This document shows, one piece after another, positions 33,231 to 43,258 of a DNA stretch of 64,000 nt. Within the stretch, counting starts at the first letter, position 1; each line of letters opens with the position of its first letter. This DNA is from Vombatus ursinus (taxonomy: Eukaryota; Chordata; Mammalia; Diprotodontia; Vombatidae), in NCBI RefSeq assembly GCF_900497805.2, contig NW_020954562.1:17859264-17923263 (forward strand), given 5' to 3'. The position numbers and the translations under genes were made by a program. The notes under the pieces were generated by a model. It was not told the DNA's origin and did no database searches. It worked only from the letters and a program-made list of their open reading frames with translations.

Positions 33231-35230
33231 AAAGAAAACAAAATATTGGTTTTTTTTAAGAGTGTCCTTTGTTTAAGGGATAAACTTGGATTTTATCAAA
33301 TTATTGCACAGTTTCCCAAAAGCAATATAGCTACTCAATTCTGCAGTTGCTTAATTGTGCACCCAGAGCATCTGTCTATCACTGGACCATCTTTAAATAT
33401 CTTCCATACAACTGCATATCACATATTGTATAATAGGAAGACTGTATTTACATTTTTCTCTTTGTGGATGATTGGGACAAATGTTTAAGTGCTTACTGAG
33501 CTCATTAGTGAGTTCTTCAGTGTATCAGAGCTTGATGTTTTGATGATGACAGTGTCATTCACAAAGAAGAGCATTTGGAGGGCCTCACTAACTAAAGGCA
33601 ATTTACTTCCATTTGGACTCTGTACTAGGCATCATTCATTACAGTTGCAAATATTCCTAATGAAAATAGATCTATATATTTTGAAAGATAATGATTAGAA
33701 GGTAAAACATATCTCTGTTACATCCTTCAAAGAAATGCACATAGATTTTTAATGTGTGTTCGGTAAATATTTTGTTAAGGAATCTCTTGGTAGGCAATTT
33801 ACTCTACCAGATATCTTTTTTTTTAAATTAATAGTATGGTGTTATCATGTATTCTCTGAGCTTTTCAATCAATTGTGTAATTAGAAAAATGTGGTCTGTT
33901 ATAGAATATCATTTGCAACAGCCCTGTTCACTTCTCTTTAATAAAGGAGATGGCACAATGGATACAGTATCAGGTTTGTAATCAGGAAGACTCATCTTCA
34001 CAAGTTCAAATCTGGCCTCAGACACTTACTGTGTTACCCTGTGCAAGTCCTTTAACCCCATTTGCTTCAGTTCTTCATCTATAAAATGAACTGGAGAAGG
34101 AAATGGCAAACCACTCCAGTATCTTTAACCAGAAACTCCCCAAAATGTGGTCATGAAGAGTCAGACAAGACTGAAGCAACAGAACAACCACACCCTCAAC
34201 ACACATGAATATTTTTCTCTGTATGTCTTAAAGAAGGGGGGATGAGTTCGTAGTTAACTGTTATTTTCTTGGTTCCATTTTTTGTTAAGGCCCATCCAGT
34301 CTTTTTTATCCTAAGTGCTTGATATCCTTATCTATTTCAGATGTCTTTAGAAGTGATCTCTCAATGCTTTTAAAATTGTCACATGCTGAATTATTTCCTC
34401 TTTGTATATTTAGTTTTTTTCCAAGTGGATCTTTGTTGTGTTTCGTTATTTCTACTTTTCATATAATTCATTTAAGCTTGTATTGTTAGAATACAAATGT
34501 GGTGGTCATTAATGGAGAAAAATGGTTATAAAAATTATTGTAGATTTCCCCCCAATATTTGTCTTTAAAAAACTTCTTGTTTTATATACAAACAATTTAG
34601 AAATAATCTGTCTTTTGGAACTTAAAATTTTTTTTCAACTTCATTAACTTCTACTATTTTTCACTGTTTCCTATTATTTTCTACTATCATCATCTGTAAG
34701 AATTTGCAAATAAGTTTATATTCTAAATTGGGGTTATTCTTCATTTCTTTATTTCTTCTTTAGAGGAAGTCAAGTGTTTCCTAACTGAAATGGATTCCTG
34801 GCTCTTTGGTCATCATGACATTGAGTACATTAGTTAAACATTCTCAGCAAATTGTGATAATCTATTCTTATATCTATATGCTTTTTAAAAATGATTGACA
34901 GCTTAGTTAAATGGTTTTCATTCATTACATATGTCAAAAATGTTTTCACTTTATTTTTTTATTCTAATTTGGTTTTAATCAAATTCACACTTTAAAAAAA
35001 TTGGTCTTTTTTGTACACAGATAGCTGACTCTGAAATGTCTCACATATCAATATCTAGGCATTTCTTGCTGTTTAAAATATAATAAATTTAATTTTCATG
35101 ATGCTCTTCTGTGCTTACTACATTAAGCAACTCCTTTTCTTCTAGAAATAAAAGTATTGATGATGTTTATGTTTGAAGTTTCCATATAGTTTACACATTT
35201 TTGACTTCTCTTACTTTAAAATATGCAATT
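33231..35230 (-). mobile_element. RTE-type LINE (antisense), split by MAR1
   Basis: The minus strand at 33590-33505 reads LQMLFFVNDTVIIKTSSSDT, then LKNS. This is the RTE RT signature 'L.FaDDivli..s...L' with the DD degraded to ND. Further on, about 33325-33250, it reads SYIAFGKLCNNLIKSKFIPL, then KQRT, like 'aFGkLrd.lk.kip..lK..v'. The right half, 34200-35230, is the upstream endonuclease side, with '..gactctgaaatgtctcacat' near 35020. Frames are broken. The MAR1 at 33944-34195 interrupts it. Confidence 0.6.
33944..34195 (+). mobile_element. MAR1-type SINE inserted in an RTE
   Basis: 'gatggcacaatggatacagt', 'caagttcaaatctggcctca', 'gaactggagaaggaaatggc', 'aaaccactccagtatcttta', and the tail 'tggtcatgaagagtcagaca'. 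Full-length MAR1 with the RTE/BovB-like 3' end. Confidence 0.9.
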
Positions 35231-35254
35231 ATAAGCAAACAGTTTAAATAAATG

Positions 35255-35435
35255 ATGGTTACGAGAGATGAGAAGCAATGCAGTGTAGTGGATAGAGAAG
35301 TATATTTGAAGCCAGGAAGACCTGGGTTCATGTTTCACCTCCTGACACATACTGACTCTGTGACCCCTGCAAGTCAGTTAACTTTTCAGCATGCTAGGTA
35401 AGTTTCTAAAACTATAATGTCATTGTATGTTGAGG
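35255..35435 (+). mobile_element. tRNA-headed SINE, related to 25070 and 54755, copy 2
   Basis: Head 'gcaatgcagtgtagtggata', B box 'ctgggttcatgtttcacctc', 'ctgactctgtgacccctgca', then 'atgctaggtaagtttctaaa' and 'actataatgtcattgtatgt'. Confidence 0.6.
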
Positions 35436-35475
35436 AATTCTTTATATCCATTAAATAAAAGTCCAAATCCCCCTA

Positions 35476-35728
35476 GGCAGCAGTGGATAGAGTATCAGGC
35501 CTCAGGATAGGAAGAATCATTTTCTTAACTTCAAATCCGGCCTCAGGCACTTATTAGTTTGTGACCCTGGGAAAGTCACTTAGCTCTATTTGCTTTGGTT
35601 TCCTCATCTGTAAAAAGAAAAAAAAATGAACTGGAGAAGGAAATGGTAAACCACTTTAGTATCTTTGCCAATAAAACCTCAAATGGGGTTATGAAGAGTC
35701 AGACGTGACTGAAAATGACTGAACAACA
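35476..35728 (+). mobile_element. MAR1-type SINE with target-site duplication
   Basis: 'ggcagcagtggatagagtat', 'aacttcaaatccggcctcag', an A-rich expansion at 35613-35628, 'ggaaatggtaaaccacttta', and the tail 'gaagagtcagacgtgactga'. Flanked by 'aaatcccccta' at 35465-35475 and 35729-35739. Confidence 0.92.
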
Positions 35729-35739
35729 AAATCCCCCTA

Positions 35740-36110
35740 CCTCCATATAGGTGCTTACTTAATGATGAAAAAGTCAGATTAACTTCATTTACTTTTTTAT
35801 ATAAAAATGAAATTTCAAATAAAGTAAATGACCAAACTTTGAAGTAATGTACATCTTCTAGACACAGAGAGGGTACTTTATCACATCTTAAAAGGTAATA
35901 AAATAGGCCACATAGTCCTATTTCCAGATTTTGCTTTCTCTGCCTCAATTTGCTCTTAGTTGCTTAATTCTCAGTGTCCAATTATTAAATACATATCAAC
36001 AGGTCTTTAACTAATAATAACTAGTAACATGTCTCCATTGGAACTTTAATTTTAAATTTTTGGAACCTAGGACAAGTTTGACAGAATATGGTCAGGGAAA
36101 GCAGCACAAA
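35740..36110. other. Unassigned sequence
   Basis: Nothing recognised. Confidence 0.35.
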
Positions 36111-36111
36111 G

Positions 36112-36915
36112 TTCATATTCACATAAATTTTTGAAATAAATTTTATTGATATATTTTATTTTTGTATGACCTAAACTTTCTCCTCACCAGCCATTCCAAA
36201 TAAAAAAGGCATTTTTAAAAAGAAAAATAGGAAGAAAAAATCAGTATAACTAATCAATATATTGAAAAAATATATTTGTGCAATGATTCATAGCTGTAGA
36301 TCTACCACATCTTCAATGGGATGGATAAGTGTATTCTAATATCTCTTCTAATATCTTTATAAAATTTGCAGTATTCATTAAAAATCATTTTATGGTTGTT
36401 ATCCTTTCCATTTCCATTGTGGTAGTCATTGTGCATATTACTTTATAGGCACTATTTACTTCACTTTGCATTAATTAGTTCATAGAAGTTTTTCTATGCT
36501 TCTATGTAGTGGGTAATGCATTGGTTTTTATAGCACAATGATATTTCATTGCATTCATCTGTCACATTCTGTTTATTCAATCCTCAAATGTTTGACATCT
36601 ACTTTGTTTCCAATTCTCTGCTATTACAAAAAAGGGTTAATATAAATATTTCAGTGTGTATATATCAGAGCTTTTTTCTTATCAATGACATCTTTGAGGT
36701 ATATGCCTGACAGCGGAATCCCTGGTTCAAATGGTATAGACATATTAAATCTCTTTACCTGTATAATTCCAAATTCCTTTCCAGAATGATAATACTAATT
36801 CACAACCCCACAAACAATGCATTAGTATGCCTATCTTTCCCCAAACCCTCCAACATTGGCATTGCCAACTCTTTCAATTTGCTGAGTTTGAGGTGAAATT
36901 TTGGAATTGTTTTGA
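36112..36915 (-). mobile_element. Old L1 3' region (antisense)
   Basis: 'ctggttcaaatggtatagac', 'tccaaattcctttccagaat', 'cacaaccccacaaacaatgc' and 'ccctccaacattggcattgc' follow the antisense order of the L1 ORF2 end ('..cagtcccaccaacagtgt..cacatcctctccagca'). More diverged than the L1 copies at 2.8 or 28 kb. Confidence 0.7.
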
Positions 36916-37190
36916 TGAAATAAATTTTTAAAGAAAAATTCAGTTTGGGGCCATAAGGTCATAAAGGAAATAGAGACCTGATCACATAGGCCTCCATCAG
37001 TGAAGATTACAGCACATCCCGAGGGTGCCTTTGGGGAGGCTAATGCCAAATGTGAGGGGAACAAAATGGGGGAGAGTAAGGAGGAGCTTACCTGAGTTGT
37101 ACATGCAGAGTAGAAAATAGAGGGGAAGAAGTTTTGCAGGCATTGATTCCTAATTTCAACTTATTTTTCTTTTAGAAAACATTTTTATGA
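36916..37190. other. Unassigned sequence between two L1 pieces
   Basis: GC-richer than its neighbours ('gagggtgcctttggggaggc'). No family recognised. Confidence 0.3.
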
Positions 37191-37194
37191 AGAT

Positions 37195-37730
37195 ACAGTT
37201 GATCTGTCCATTTTCCTTACAATGGAGGGTGCTCCAATTAGATATAAAAGCTAGATATAAAACATCATATCATTTGACACAGCAACACTCCAGTATTAGA
37301 TACATAGCCCACAAAGATCAAAGAAAGAAGGCAAGGAGACAGATATACAAGTATATTCAAAGGAACAATTTTGTTGTAGCCAAGAACTAGGAAAAAAAAA
37401 TTATTGGTCATCAACTGGGGGCCAGGACAACAAAACTGAATGAATTGACAGAGAGTAAAGTGAGTAAAACTAGGAGAAAATTACATTTTAAAGGAAAGTA
37501 ATTATGGAAAACTTAAGAACTGTGATCTGACTAATCATGACTCTAAAAGCCTGATGATGAATTACACTTCCCACCTCTTGTCAAAGAGGTGATGGACTAG
37601 AAGTGCAAAATAAGATATATCTTTTTGGACACAGACAATGCATGATTTTTTTAAACTACACCTAATTTTTTATGAGAGGATTTGTTTTCAAAGAGTAAGA
37701 ATAATGGAGAAAATAAAAAGGGGGTTATGA
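37195..37730 (+). mobile_element. L1 3' fragment (sense)
   Basis: 'catatcatttgacacagcaa', 'gatacatagcccacaaagat', 'caattttgttgtagccaaga' and 'tggacacagacaatgcatga' parallel the ORF2 end and 3' UTR of the L1 at 32060-32530 ('ccgtttgatacagcaatacc' ... 'tcccaaagagatc'). Confidence 0.6.
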
Positions 37731-37744
37731 TATGATAGGAAAAA

Positions 37745-37965
37745 AAGGAAAGTCAGTGAATCATTTAGGCAATTAAGTGGCATAATGAAATTTGTTCAGT
37801 CTACCTCAGATATTTAGTAGCAGTGTGAATAAGGAAAAGTCACTTATTCCCTATTTGCCTCAGTTCTCTCATCTGTAAAATGAGGATAATAATACCACTT
37901 ATTTCTCAGGGTTGTGAGGATGAACTGAAAAAATGTTTTGTTTGGAGATATATAAAATAGAGCAG
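37745..37965 (+). mobile_element. MIR SINE
   Basis: 'aaggaaaagtcacttattcc', 'gcctcagttctctcatctgt', 'aaaatgaggataataatacc' and 'cagggttgtgaggatgaact' follow MIRb order. Confidence 0.7.
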
Positions 37966-38364
37966 AAAGAAGTTCAGAAATATTCACGGAATCAGAGTAG
38001 GGCCAATACATATTACATTTAAAATATACTTTCCAAAAATACTTAAGATTTATATGCAATTCTATTTCTTTTCTTTTAACTAATTGGGCCTAGAGAAGCA
38101 TGCAAATATAAAATATCTTTTTATGGAAGCTAATGTATGGGAAATAATCATGCTGATATTTGCCTAGTTGTAGTATTAAGCATATTTTTAAAAATTAAAA
38201 GAAAAATAATGATACACTGTGGCAAAAAATAGTGGTTCTTATTGTCTTCAGTGTAAGATTTAACTGGTTGTATAGTATTTTAGATATTCCACAATAATTG
38301 TAGATGTTCCCATTGCTCCAGACAGATTCATTCACTAAAGGCATATAAGGCATACCAGAAGTTT

Positions 38365-38890
38365 TTTGATCCTGCTCTTGAAGTGACTTTCTCACTCCTC
38401 TTCTCCATTCAAATGCCATCCATTCCTTCAAGACTCAGCTTATGTATCATATCCTCCATGAAGCCTTCATAAACCAGTGCAATTCACAATGGCCTCTCCC
38501 TCCTCCAAACTTCTAAAACAATGATTTTTATTTGGCACTTATAGAATCCCTCATATTGTTAACACTCTCTTCAGATATCTTGTCTCTCCTTGCAAGATTG
38601 CAAATTTCTTGAAGGCGGAAACTATATACCTCCTACTTTTTACTTATTTATTTATTTTTAGGCAACTGGGGTAAAGTGACTTGCCCAGGGTAACACAGCT
38701 AGTAAGTGTCAAGTGTTTGGTCTGAGGCCAGATTTGAACTCAGATACTCCTGACTTCAGGGCCAGTGCTTTATCCACTGTGCTACCTAGCTGCCCCCTAC
38801 CTCCTACTTTTTAGAAACCTACATATCATTCTTTTTTTTTATACAGATGCTTAAGAAGTATTAATTGGATGAAGGAATGAAGGTGTCCTT
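38365..38890 (+). mobile_element. L2 LINE 3' end, split by SINE1
   Basis: 'ccattccttcaagactcagc', 'tcctccatgaagccttcata' (the L2 'caaggctcagctcaaat..gaagccttccctga' block), then 'gcaaatttcttgaaggcgga' and, after the SINE, 'agatgcttaagaagtattaa'. The SINE lies at 38643-38797. Confidence 0.75.
38643..38797 (-). mobile_element. SINE1-type SINE with 16-base target-site duplication
   Basis: 'ggcaactggggtaaagtgac', 'ttgcccagggtaacacagct', 'gatttgaactcagatactcc', ending 'gctacctagctgcccc'. Flanked by 'tacctcctacttttta' at 38627-38642 and again at 38798-38813. Confidence 0.95.
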
Positions 38891-39695
38891 CAGGTAACAC
38901 ACTCCTAGAAGCCAGGGAAATACAATGGTTTAACTAATTGGACCTAGGGAAACATGCAGATAGAAAAATGCATTCTTATGGGAGCTAATGTTAATCAGTT
39001 TTATAGTATATAAGCTGCCAAAAGAAATTAAATTTCCTTTAAGAACTATGTTTTATACTCTGACAAATTTGGTATCTCATATTCTCAAAATACCACGTGG
39101 CATATTCAAATAAAATGAGAAAATAGAGTATATGTACAGAGTAACAGAAAGGAGTGCTACACTGCAAAGTCTTTGAACCTTCAGGTGGTGGCATGATTTA
39201 ATCCAGTTTCACTATACCACCTGCCCTTGCAAAGTGAAGTGTCAGCCTCATAATGACATTTCCAGGGGGAGCATGACTCCTTTCATAGCTCTTGTTCTGG
39301 AAACCACATGGTACTTAGAAACCTGAATTTGTGATTTGTCCCACAATAAAAAGAGAGTTTGCATATAAAGGGAAACAGGCAAGTCTGGACTTTAAAGTCC
39401 ATTTGGCTAGAAGGGCAAAATATCTGCCAACAGTGTGGATAGCTGAAGGAATATTAGGAGACATAACAGTGCCATCTGTTATTTGGATTAGATGGGCAGG
39501 GTATATGAAATAAGCATATGAATCTTCCCTTGTAAAACAGTCATATCATACAGTGAAAGCTAGATGAACTTGCTATTCTGACCAAAGGAGGAATCTAATG
39601 ATGAGGTTTTCAGTTTCCAACCCAACAAATTATTACTTCTTTTGGCAGTTTTTTTAACCCACTTATAGTTTGACTAAATTTTTTTTTTGCCCAGG
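38891..39695. other. Unassigned sequence
   Basis: A short stretch, 'actaattggacctagggaaa' at 38933, repeats one at 38079 ('actaattgggcctagagaag') followed by related text, suggesting a small duplicated or repeat segment. Nothing else recognised. Confidence 0.4.
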
Positions 39696-39699
39696 TTAG

Positions 39700-39860
39700 A
39701 ATACTCTCCCTCTTTTCAGCATCGATCTCATTGTAATACATTGCATTGTGATCTCTTTGAGAACAGGGACTGTCCTTTGCCTCTTTTTGTATTCCCAGTA
39801 CTTAGCACAGTGCACATAGTAAGCACTTGTTAAATGTTTATTGAGTGAAATGAATTAAAT
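39700..39860 (+). mobile_element. L2-type 3' end
   Basis: 'gagaacagggactgtccttt', 'gtattcccagtacttagcac', 'agtgcacatagtaagcactt', 'gttaaatgtttattgagtga'. Confidence 0.75.
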
Positions 39861-39864
39861 AGTC

Positions 39865-40375
39865 ATAAAAGTCAAGTTCTTATCACTGCTGGGTTCTGCT
39901 ACATACTGGGGACACATATGACACTTTTTCTCAAAGTTCTTGAACACAAAAATAATCTCATCATCCATGTTTGTTCTTCCCTTTGCACCTTTGTTCACTC
40001 TATTTTTATCACCTGCTTGCAATATAATCACCTTTTCCCTTCAATTATCCTAACTGGTAAATGAAATTTCTTTCATGAACCATTCCAGGCTATTCTATAC
40101 TCTCTTGGCCTGTCTTTTGTTGTCATTAATGATAGAACATCACACATGCTATCCAACTTACCATTTGATTATTAACTTTTTTGCTTATGTGCTTTTCTTT
40201 TTCTTAAGTTATTGCTCATAAAAAATTTGATGTGAATGAAAGTAAGAGCGTAGATATCTACTATAATAATGTCATATAGAAGTTTGACCACAGTAAATCA
40301 ATGTTTATATCAAAAAGACCAAAAAAGACTAAAAAGTGCTTCAGTCAGTAATCATTTAATTTATTCATCTTAGCT
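39865..40375. other. Unassigned sequence
   Basis: Nothing recognised with confidence. Confidence 0.35.
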
Positions 40376-40379
40376 AAGA

Positions 40380-40885
40380 CACATGGCTGCCAATGACAAT
40401 GTTAGTTTAGAATATAATCCTGATAGTAAAAGGATGATAAAAATTATGTTCAGCATCACTTCATTAAAGAAAGAGAAACAATAGATGATAAAACCAATAT
40501 GAAGGAAATTTGATGAGAGATCCAAATAAGAAAAGTTATCTTTAGGATGGAAGGAAAGCAAAAGAAAAATGGAAAAAATTTGCAAAGATTTTTATGACAA
40601 GCTTGTTTCACCATCAAGGAAAGTAGAGAAGCAATACTTAAATGCTAACATCAAAAACCCACATGTGCTTATAGGAAGTAGAAATGGAAGTAAAAGAATG
40701 AAAGAAAAAAATAGCCAGATTAAGCTACGTGTAAAGGGAGGATATCTCTATAAGACGTATCATAATTGGAAGGGCACCAACATAATTGGGGAAGATACCA
40801 AAAGGGTAAAAAAAATCTCAGAATTTAATAAAAAAAAAGTGTCTAAGAAAACATCATTCTTGGCACATCTACTTTCTCCCTGCTT
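40380..40885 (+). mobile_element. RTE-type LINE fragment (between endonuclease and RT)
   Basis: The plus frame 40569-40910 reads MEKICKDFYDKLVSPSRKVE, KQYLNANIKNPHVLIGSRNG, SKRMKEKN. This matches the linker before the RT in RTE LINEs ('i..ic.dFy..Lfsps..v....l.........vl.sEvr.Ai..mK..kapGpD'). The next part is degraded, with the RT start 'aaaacatcattcttggcaca' frame-shifted. A LINE fragment, not a host gene, although it is the longest plausible-looking frame in the neighbourhood. Confidence 0.6.
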
Positions 40886-40889
40886 TCTC

Positions 40890-41105
40890 ATGCACACATA
40901 TATAATATAAAAATAAATATTTTATGAAAAAACAATCTGCACACATATCCTCAAATCTTTGTGAATATTTTCATATTCCTTCTGGAGCTGCCTCTGGGTC
41001 CTCCAGTTCTTATAGGTGAGCTTTCACCTTATATTGCTGGGGCTCAGGTCTCTTAATTATCCCCTTACCGTGCCACAGAGTTCATATTCTCCTCCCCATT
41101 TTCTA
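40890..41105. other. Unassigned sequence
   Basis: Nothing recognised. Confidence 0.3.
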
Positions 41106-41109
41106 GCAC

Positions 41110-41257
41110 CCCTTCATGTGGTGTCTTCCCACCATTAGAATCCAAGATCCTTGAGAGTAGGGGCTGTCTTGCATGTTTATAGCAGTATCCCCAACATTAG
41201 CATAGTGCATATAGTATATAGTATGGCATGTAGCATGTACTTAATAAATGCCCTATG

Positions 41258-41258
<1 letters not shown>
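41110..41258 (+). mobile_element. L2-type 3' end
   Basis: 'agaatccaagatccttgaga', 'gtaggggctgtcttgcatgt', 'catgtacttaataaatgccc'. It ends immediately before a TATA/TG repeat. Confidence 0.65.
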
Positions 41259-41321
<63 letters not shown>

Positions 41322-41331
41322 NNNNNNNNNN

Positions 41332-41380
<49 letters not shown>

Positions 41381-41416
41381 TTACCATCTATCTATCTATC
41401 TGTCTCTCTATCTTTC
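41259..41416. repeat. (TA)n-(TG)n run with a 10-N gap, then (CTAT)n
   Basis: TATA at 41260-41271, TG from 41272 to 41378 with Ns at 41322-41331, then CTAT/CTGT at 41388-41416. The gap lies within the array, so its length is unknown. Confidence 0.95.
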
Positions 41417-41424
41417 AGATATTC

Positions 41425-41641
41425 ACCACTGTTATGAAGAAGATTCAGATATTGGGCCTGGAATCAGGAAAACCTAAGTTCAAATCCAGACTTACATATG
41501 TACTAGCCATGTGATCATAGGCTCTATATTTAACCTTGGTATGCCTCAGTTTCCTCACTTGTAATGTGGGCATAATAATAGTACCTACTTCCCAAGGTTG
41601 TGAAGAAAAATGAGATATTCATAAAGATCTTTGTAAGAATT
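41425..41641 (+). mobile_element. MIR SINE, left part (split by HAL1)
   Basis: 'gggcctggaatcaggaaaac', 'aagttcaaatccagacttac', 'gcctcagtttcctcacttgt', 'gcataataatagtacctact'. It breaks at the target-site duplication 41627-41641 and resumes at 44454. Confidence 0.8.
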
Positions 41642-41890
41642 TTAAAAAATTATTAAAATTTTTAGTTTTATGTTCAACATTCACTTCCACAAGATTTTGA
41701 GTTCCAATTTTTCCCCATCTCACCCCTCCCTCCACCCCAAGAAGACATGCAACTTGAATACTCCTTCCCCTAATCTGCCTTCCCTTCTATCACCCCCCCT
41801 TCTCTTATTCCCTTGCCCTTCTATTTTCCTGTAGGGCAAGACTGATTTCTATGCCCCATTGTCTGTATATCTTTTTTCCCACCCACTTTC
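41642..41890 (-). mobile_element. Second L1/HAL1 3' tail at the end of the HAL1
   Basis: On the minus strand the HAL1 tail motif 'ccaaagttttaaaaac' ends near 41910. A second module then follows, repeating 'caatggggcatagaaatcag', 'cttgccctacaggaaaatag' and ending 'ggaactcaaaatcttgtgga', all inside the outer target-site duplication. Either a related element inserted into the first tail, or the tail was duplicated. Confidence 0.6.
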
Positions 41891-42483
41891 ATGTAAAAAC
41901 TGATTTTAACTATTGTTTTTAAAACTTTGGTTTCCAAATTCTCTCCCTTCCTCCCTCGCACCATTGCCATTGAGAAGGCAAGCAATTTGATAGAGGTTAT
42001 ACATGTGTAGTCATACAAAACACTTCCATAGCAGTCATGTTGTGAAAAACTAACTATATTTCACTTCATTCTATCCTGCCCCCCCATTTAGTCTATTCTC
42101 TCTTTTGACCCTGTCCCTCTTCAGAAATGTTTGCTTCTGATTTGCCCCTTCCCCAATCTGTCCTCCCTTCTATCATCCCCCAGCCCACTTGTTCTCTTAT
42201 CCCCTTCTCCACTATTTTCCTGCAGGGTAAGATAGATTTCCATACCCCATTGACTGTGCATGTTATTCACTCCTTAAGCCAAATCCAATGAGATTAAGAT
42301 TCACTCATTCCCTCTCACCTTCCCCCACTTCCCCTACACTGTAAAATTTTTTTCTTGTCTATTTTATGTGAGATAATTTACTGCATTCTACCTCTCCCTT
42401 TCTCCTTCTCCCAATATAATCCTCTCTCACCCCTTAATTTAATTTTTTTGATATTACCCCTTCATCTTCAACTCACCCTGTGC

Positions 42484-42531
42484 CATCTATCTATCTATCT
42501 ATCTATCTACCTATCTATCTATCTATCTATC
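42484..42531. repeat. (TATC)n within HAL1, same position as the GATA arrays at 53.6 and 53.9 kb
   Basis: Twelve tetranucleotide units. The flanks 'tcaactcaccctgtgccatc' and 'atattttttccctcca' are the complement of the flanks of the GATA array in the sense HAL1. Confidence 0.95.
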
Positions 42532-43077
42532 GATATATTTTTTCCCTCCAATTACTCTAATACTGAGAAAGACTCATGAGTTACAAATATCATCTTTCCA
42601 TGCAGGAATGTAAAAAGTTCAACTTTAATAAGTCCCTTATGATTTCTTTTTCCTGGTTACCTTTTCATGCTTTTCTTGCGTCTTGTACTTGAATGCTTGA
42701 AAGTCCTCTATTTCACTGAATGTACATTATTTCCCCTGAAGATTGTACTTAGTTTTGCTGGGTAGGTGATTCTTGGTTTTAATTCTGGCTCCTTTGATCT
42801 CTGGAATACTATATTCCAAGCATTCTGGTCCCTTAATGTAGAAGCTGCTAAATCTTGTGTTATCCTGATTGTGTTTCCACAATATTTGGATTGTTTCTTT
42901 CTGGTTGCTTGCAATATTTTCTCCTTGACCTGGGAACTCTGGGAATTTGGCTATGATATTCCTAAGAGTTTTCCTTTGGGGATCTCTTTCAGGAGGTGAT
43001 AGGTGGATTCTTCTAATTTCTATTTTACTCTCTGGTTCTAGAACATCAGGGCAGTTTTCCTTTATAATTTCTTTCCT

Positions 43078-43258
43078 TTTTTTTTAAGATTCATTAATTA
43101 ATTTATTGTTAGTTTTCAACATTCACTTTCACAGTTCTAAATTTTCTCCCCATCTCATCCCTCCCCCAACCCCAAGTCAGCATGCATTCTGAATACTCTT
43201 TCCTTAATCTGTCCTCCCTTCTATCTCCTTCCTTTTCTTATCTCCTTCATCTTCTATT
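43078..43258 (-). mobile_element. Short L1/HAL1 3' end nested in the HAL1 ORF1
   Basis: Complement of an A-tailed L1-type 3' end: 'ttgttagttttcaacattca', 'cttctatctccttccttttc'. It replaces the ORF1 segment between the RRM and the preceding linker that is present in the copy at 52964-53045, so insertion came with a small deletion. Confidence 0.6.

Noticed and set aside
36916-37190. Possible LTR or unknown GC-richer insert between L1 pieces
   Set aside because: No paired ends, primer-binding-like site or second copy seen, so left unassigned.
40569-40910. 113-codon plus-strand frame as a possible host gene
   Set aside because: Its start (ICKDFYDKL...) fits the RTE LINE linker before the RT, and the continuation is a degraded RT.
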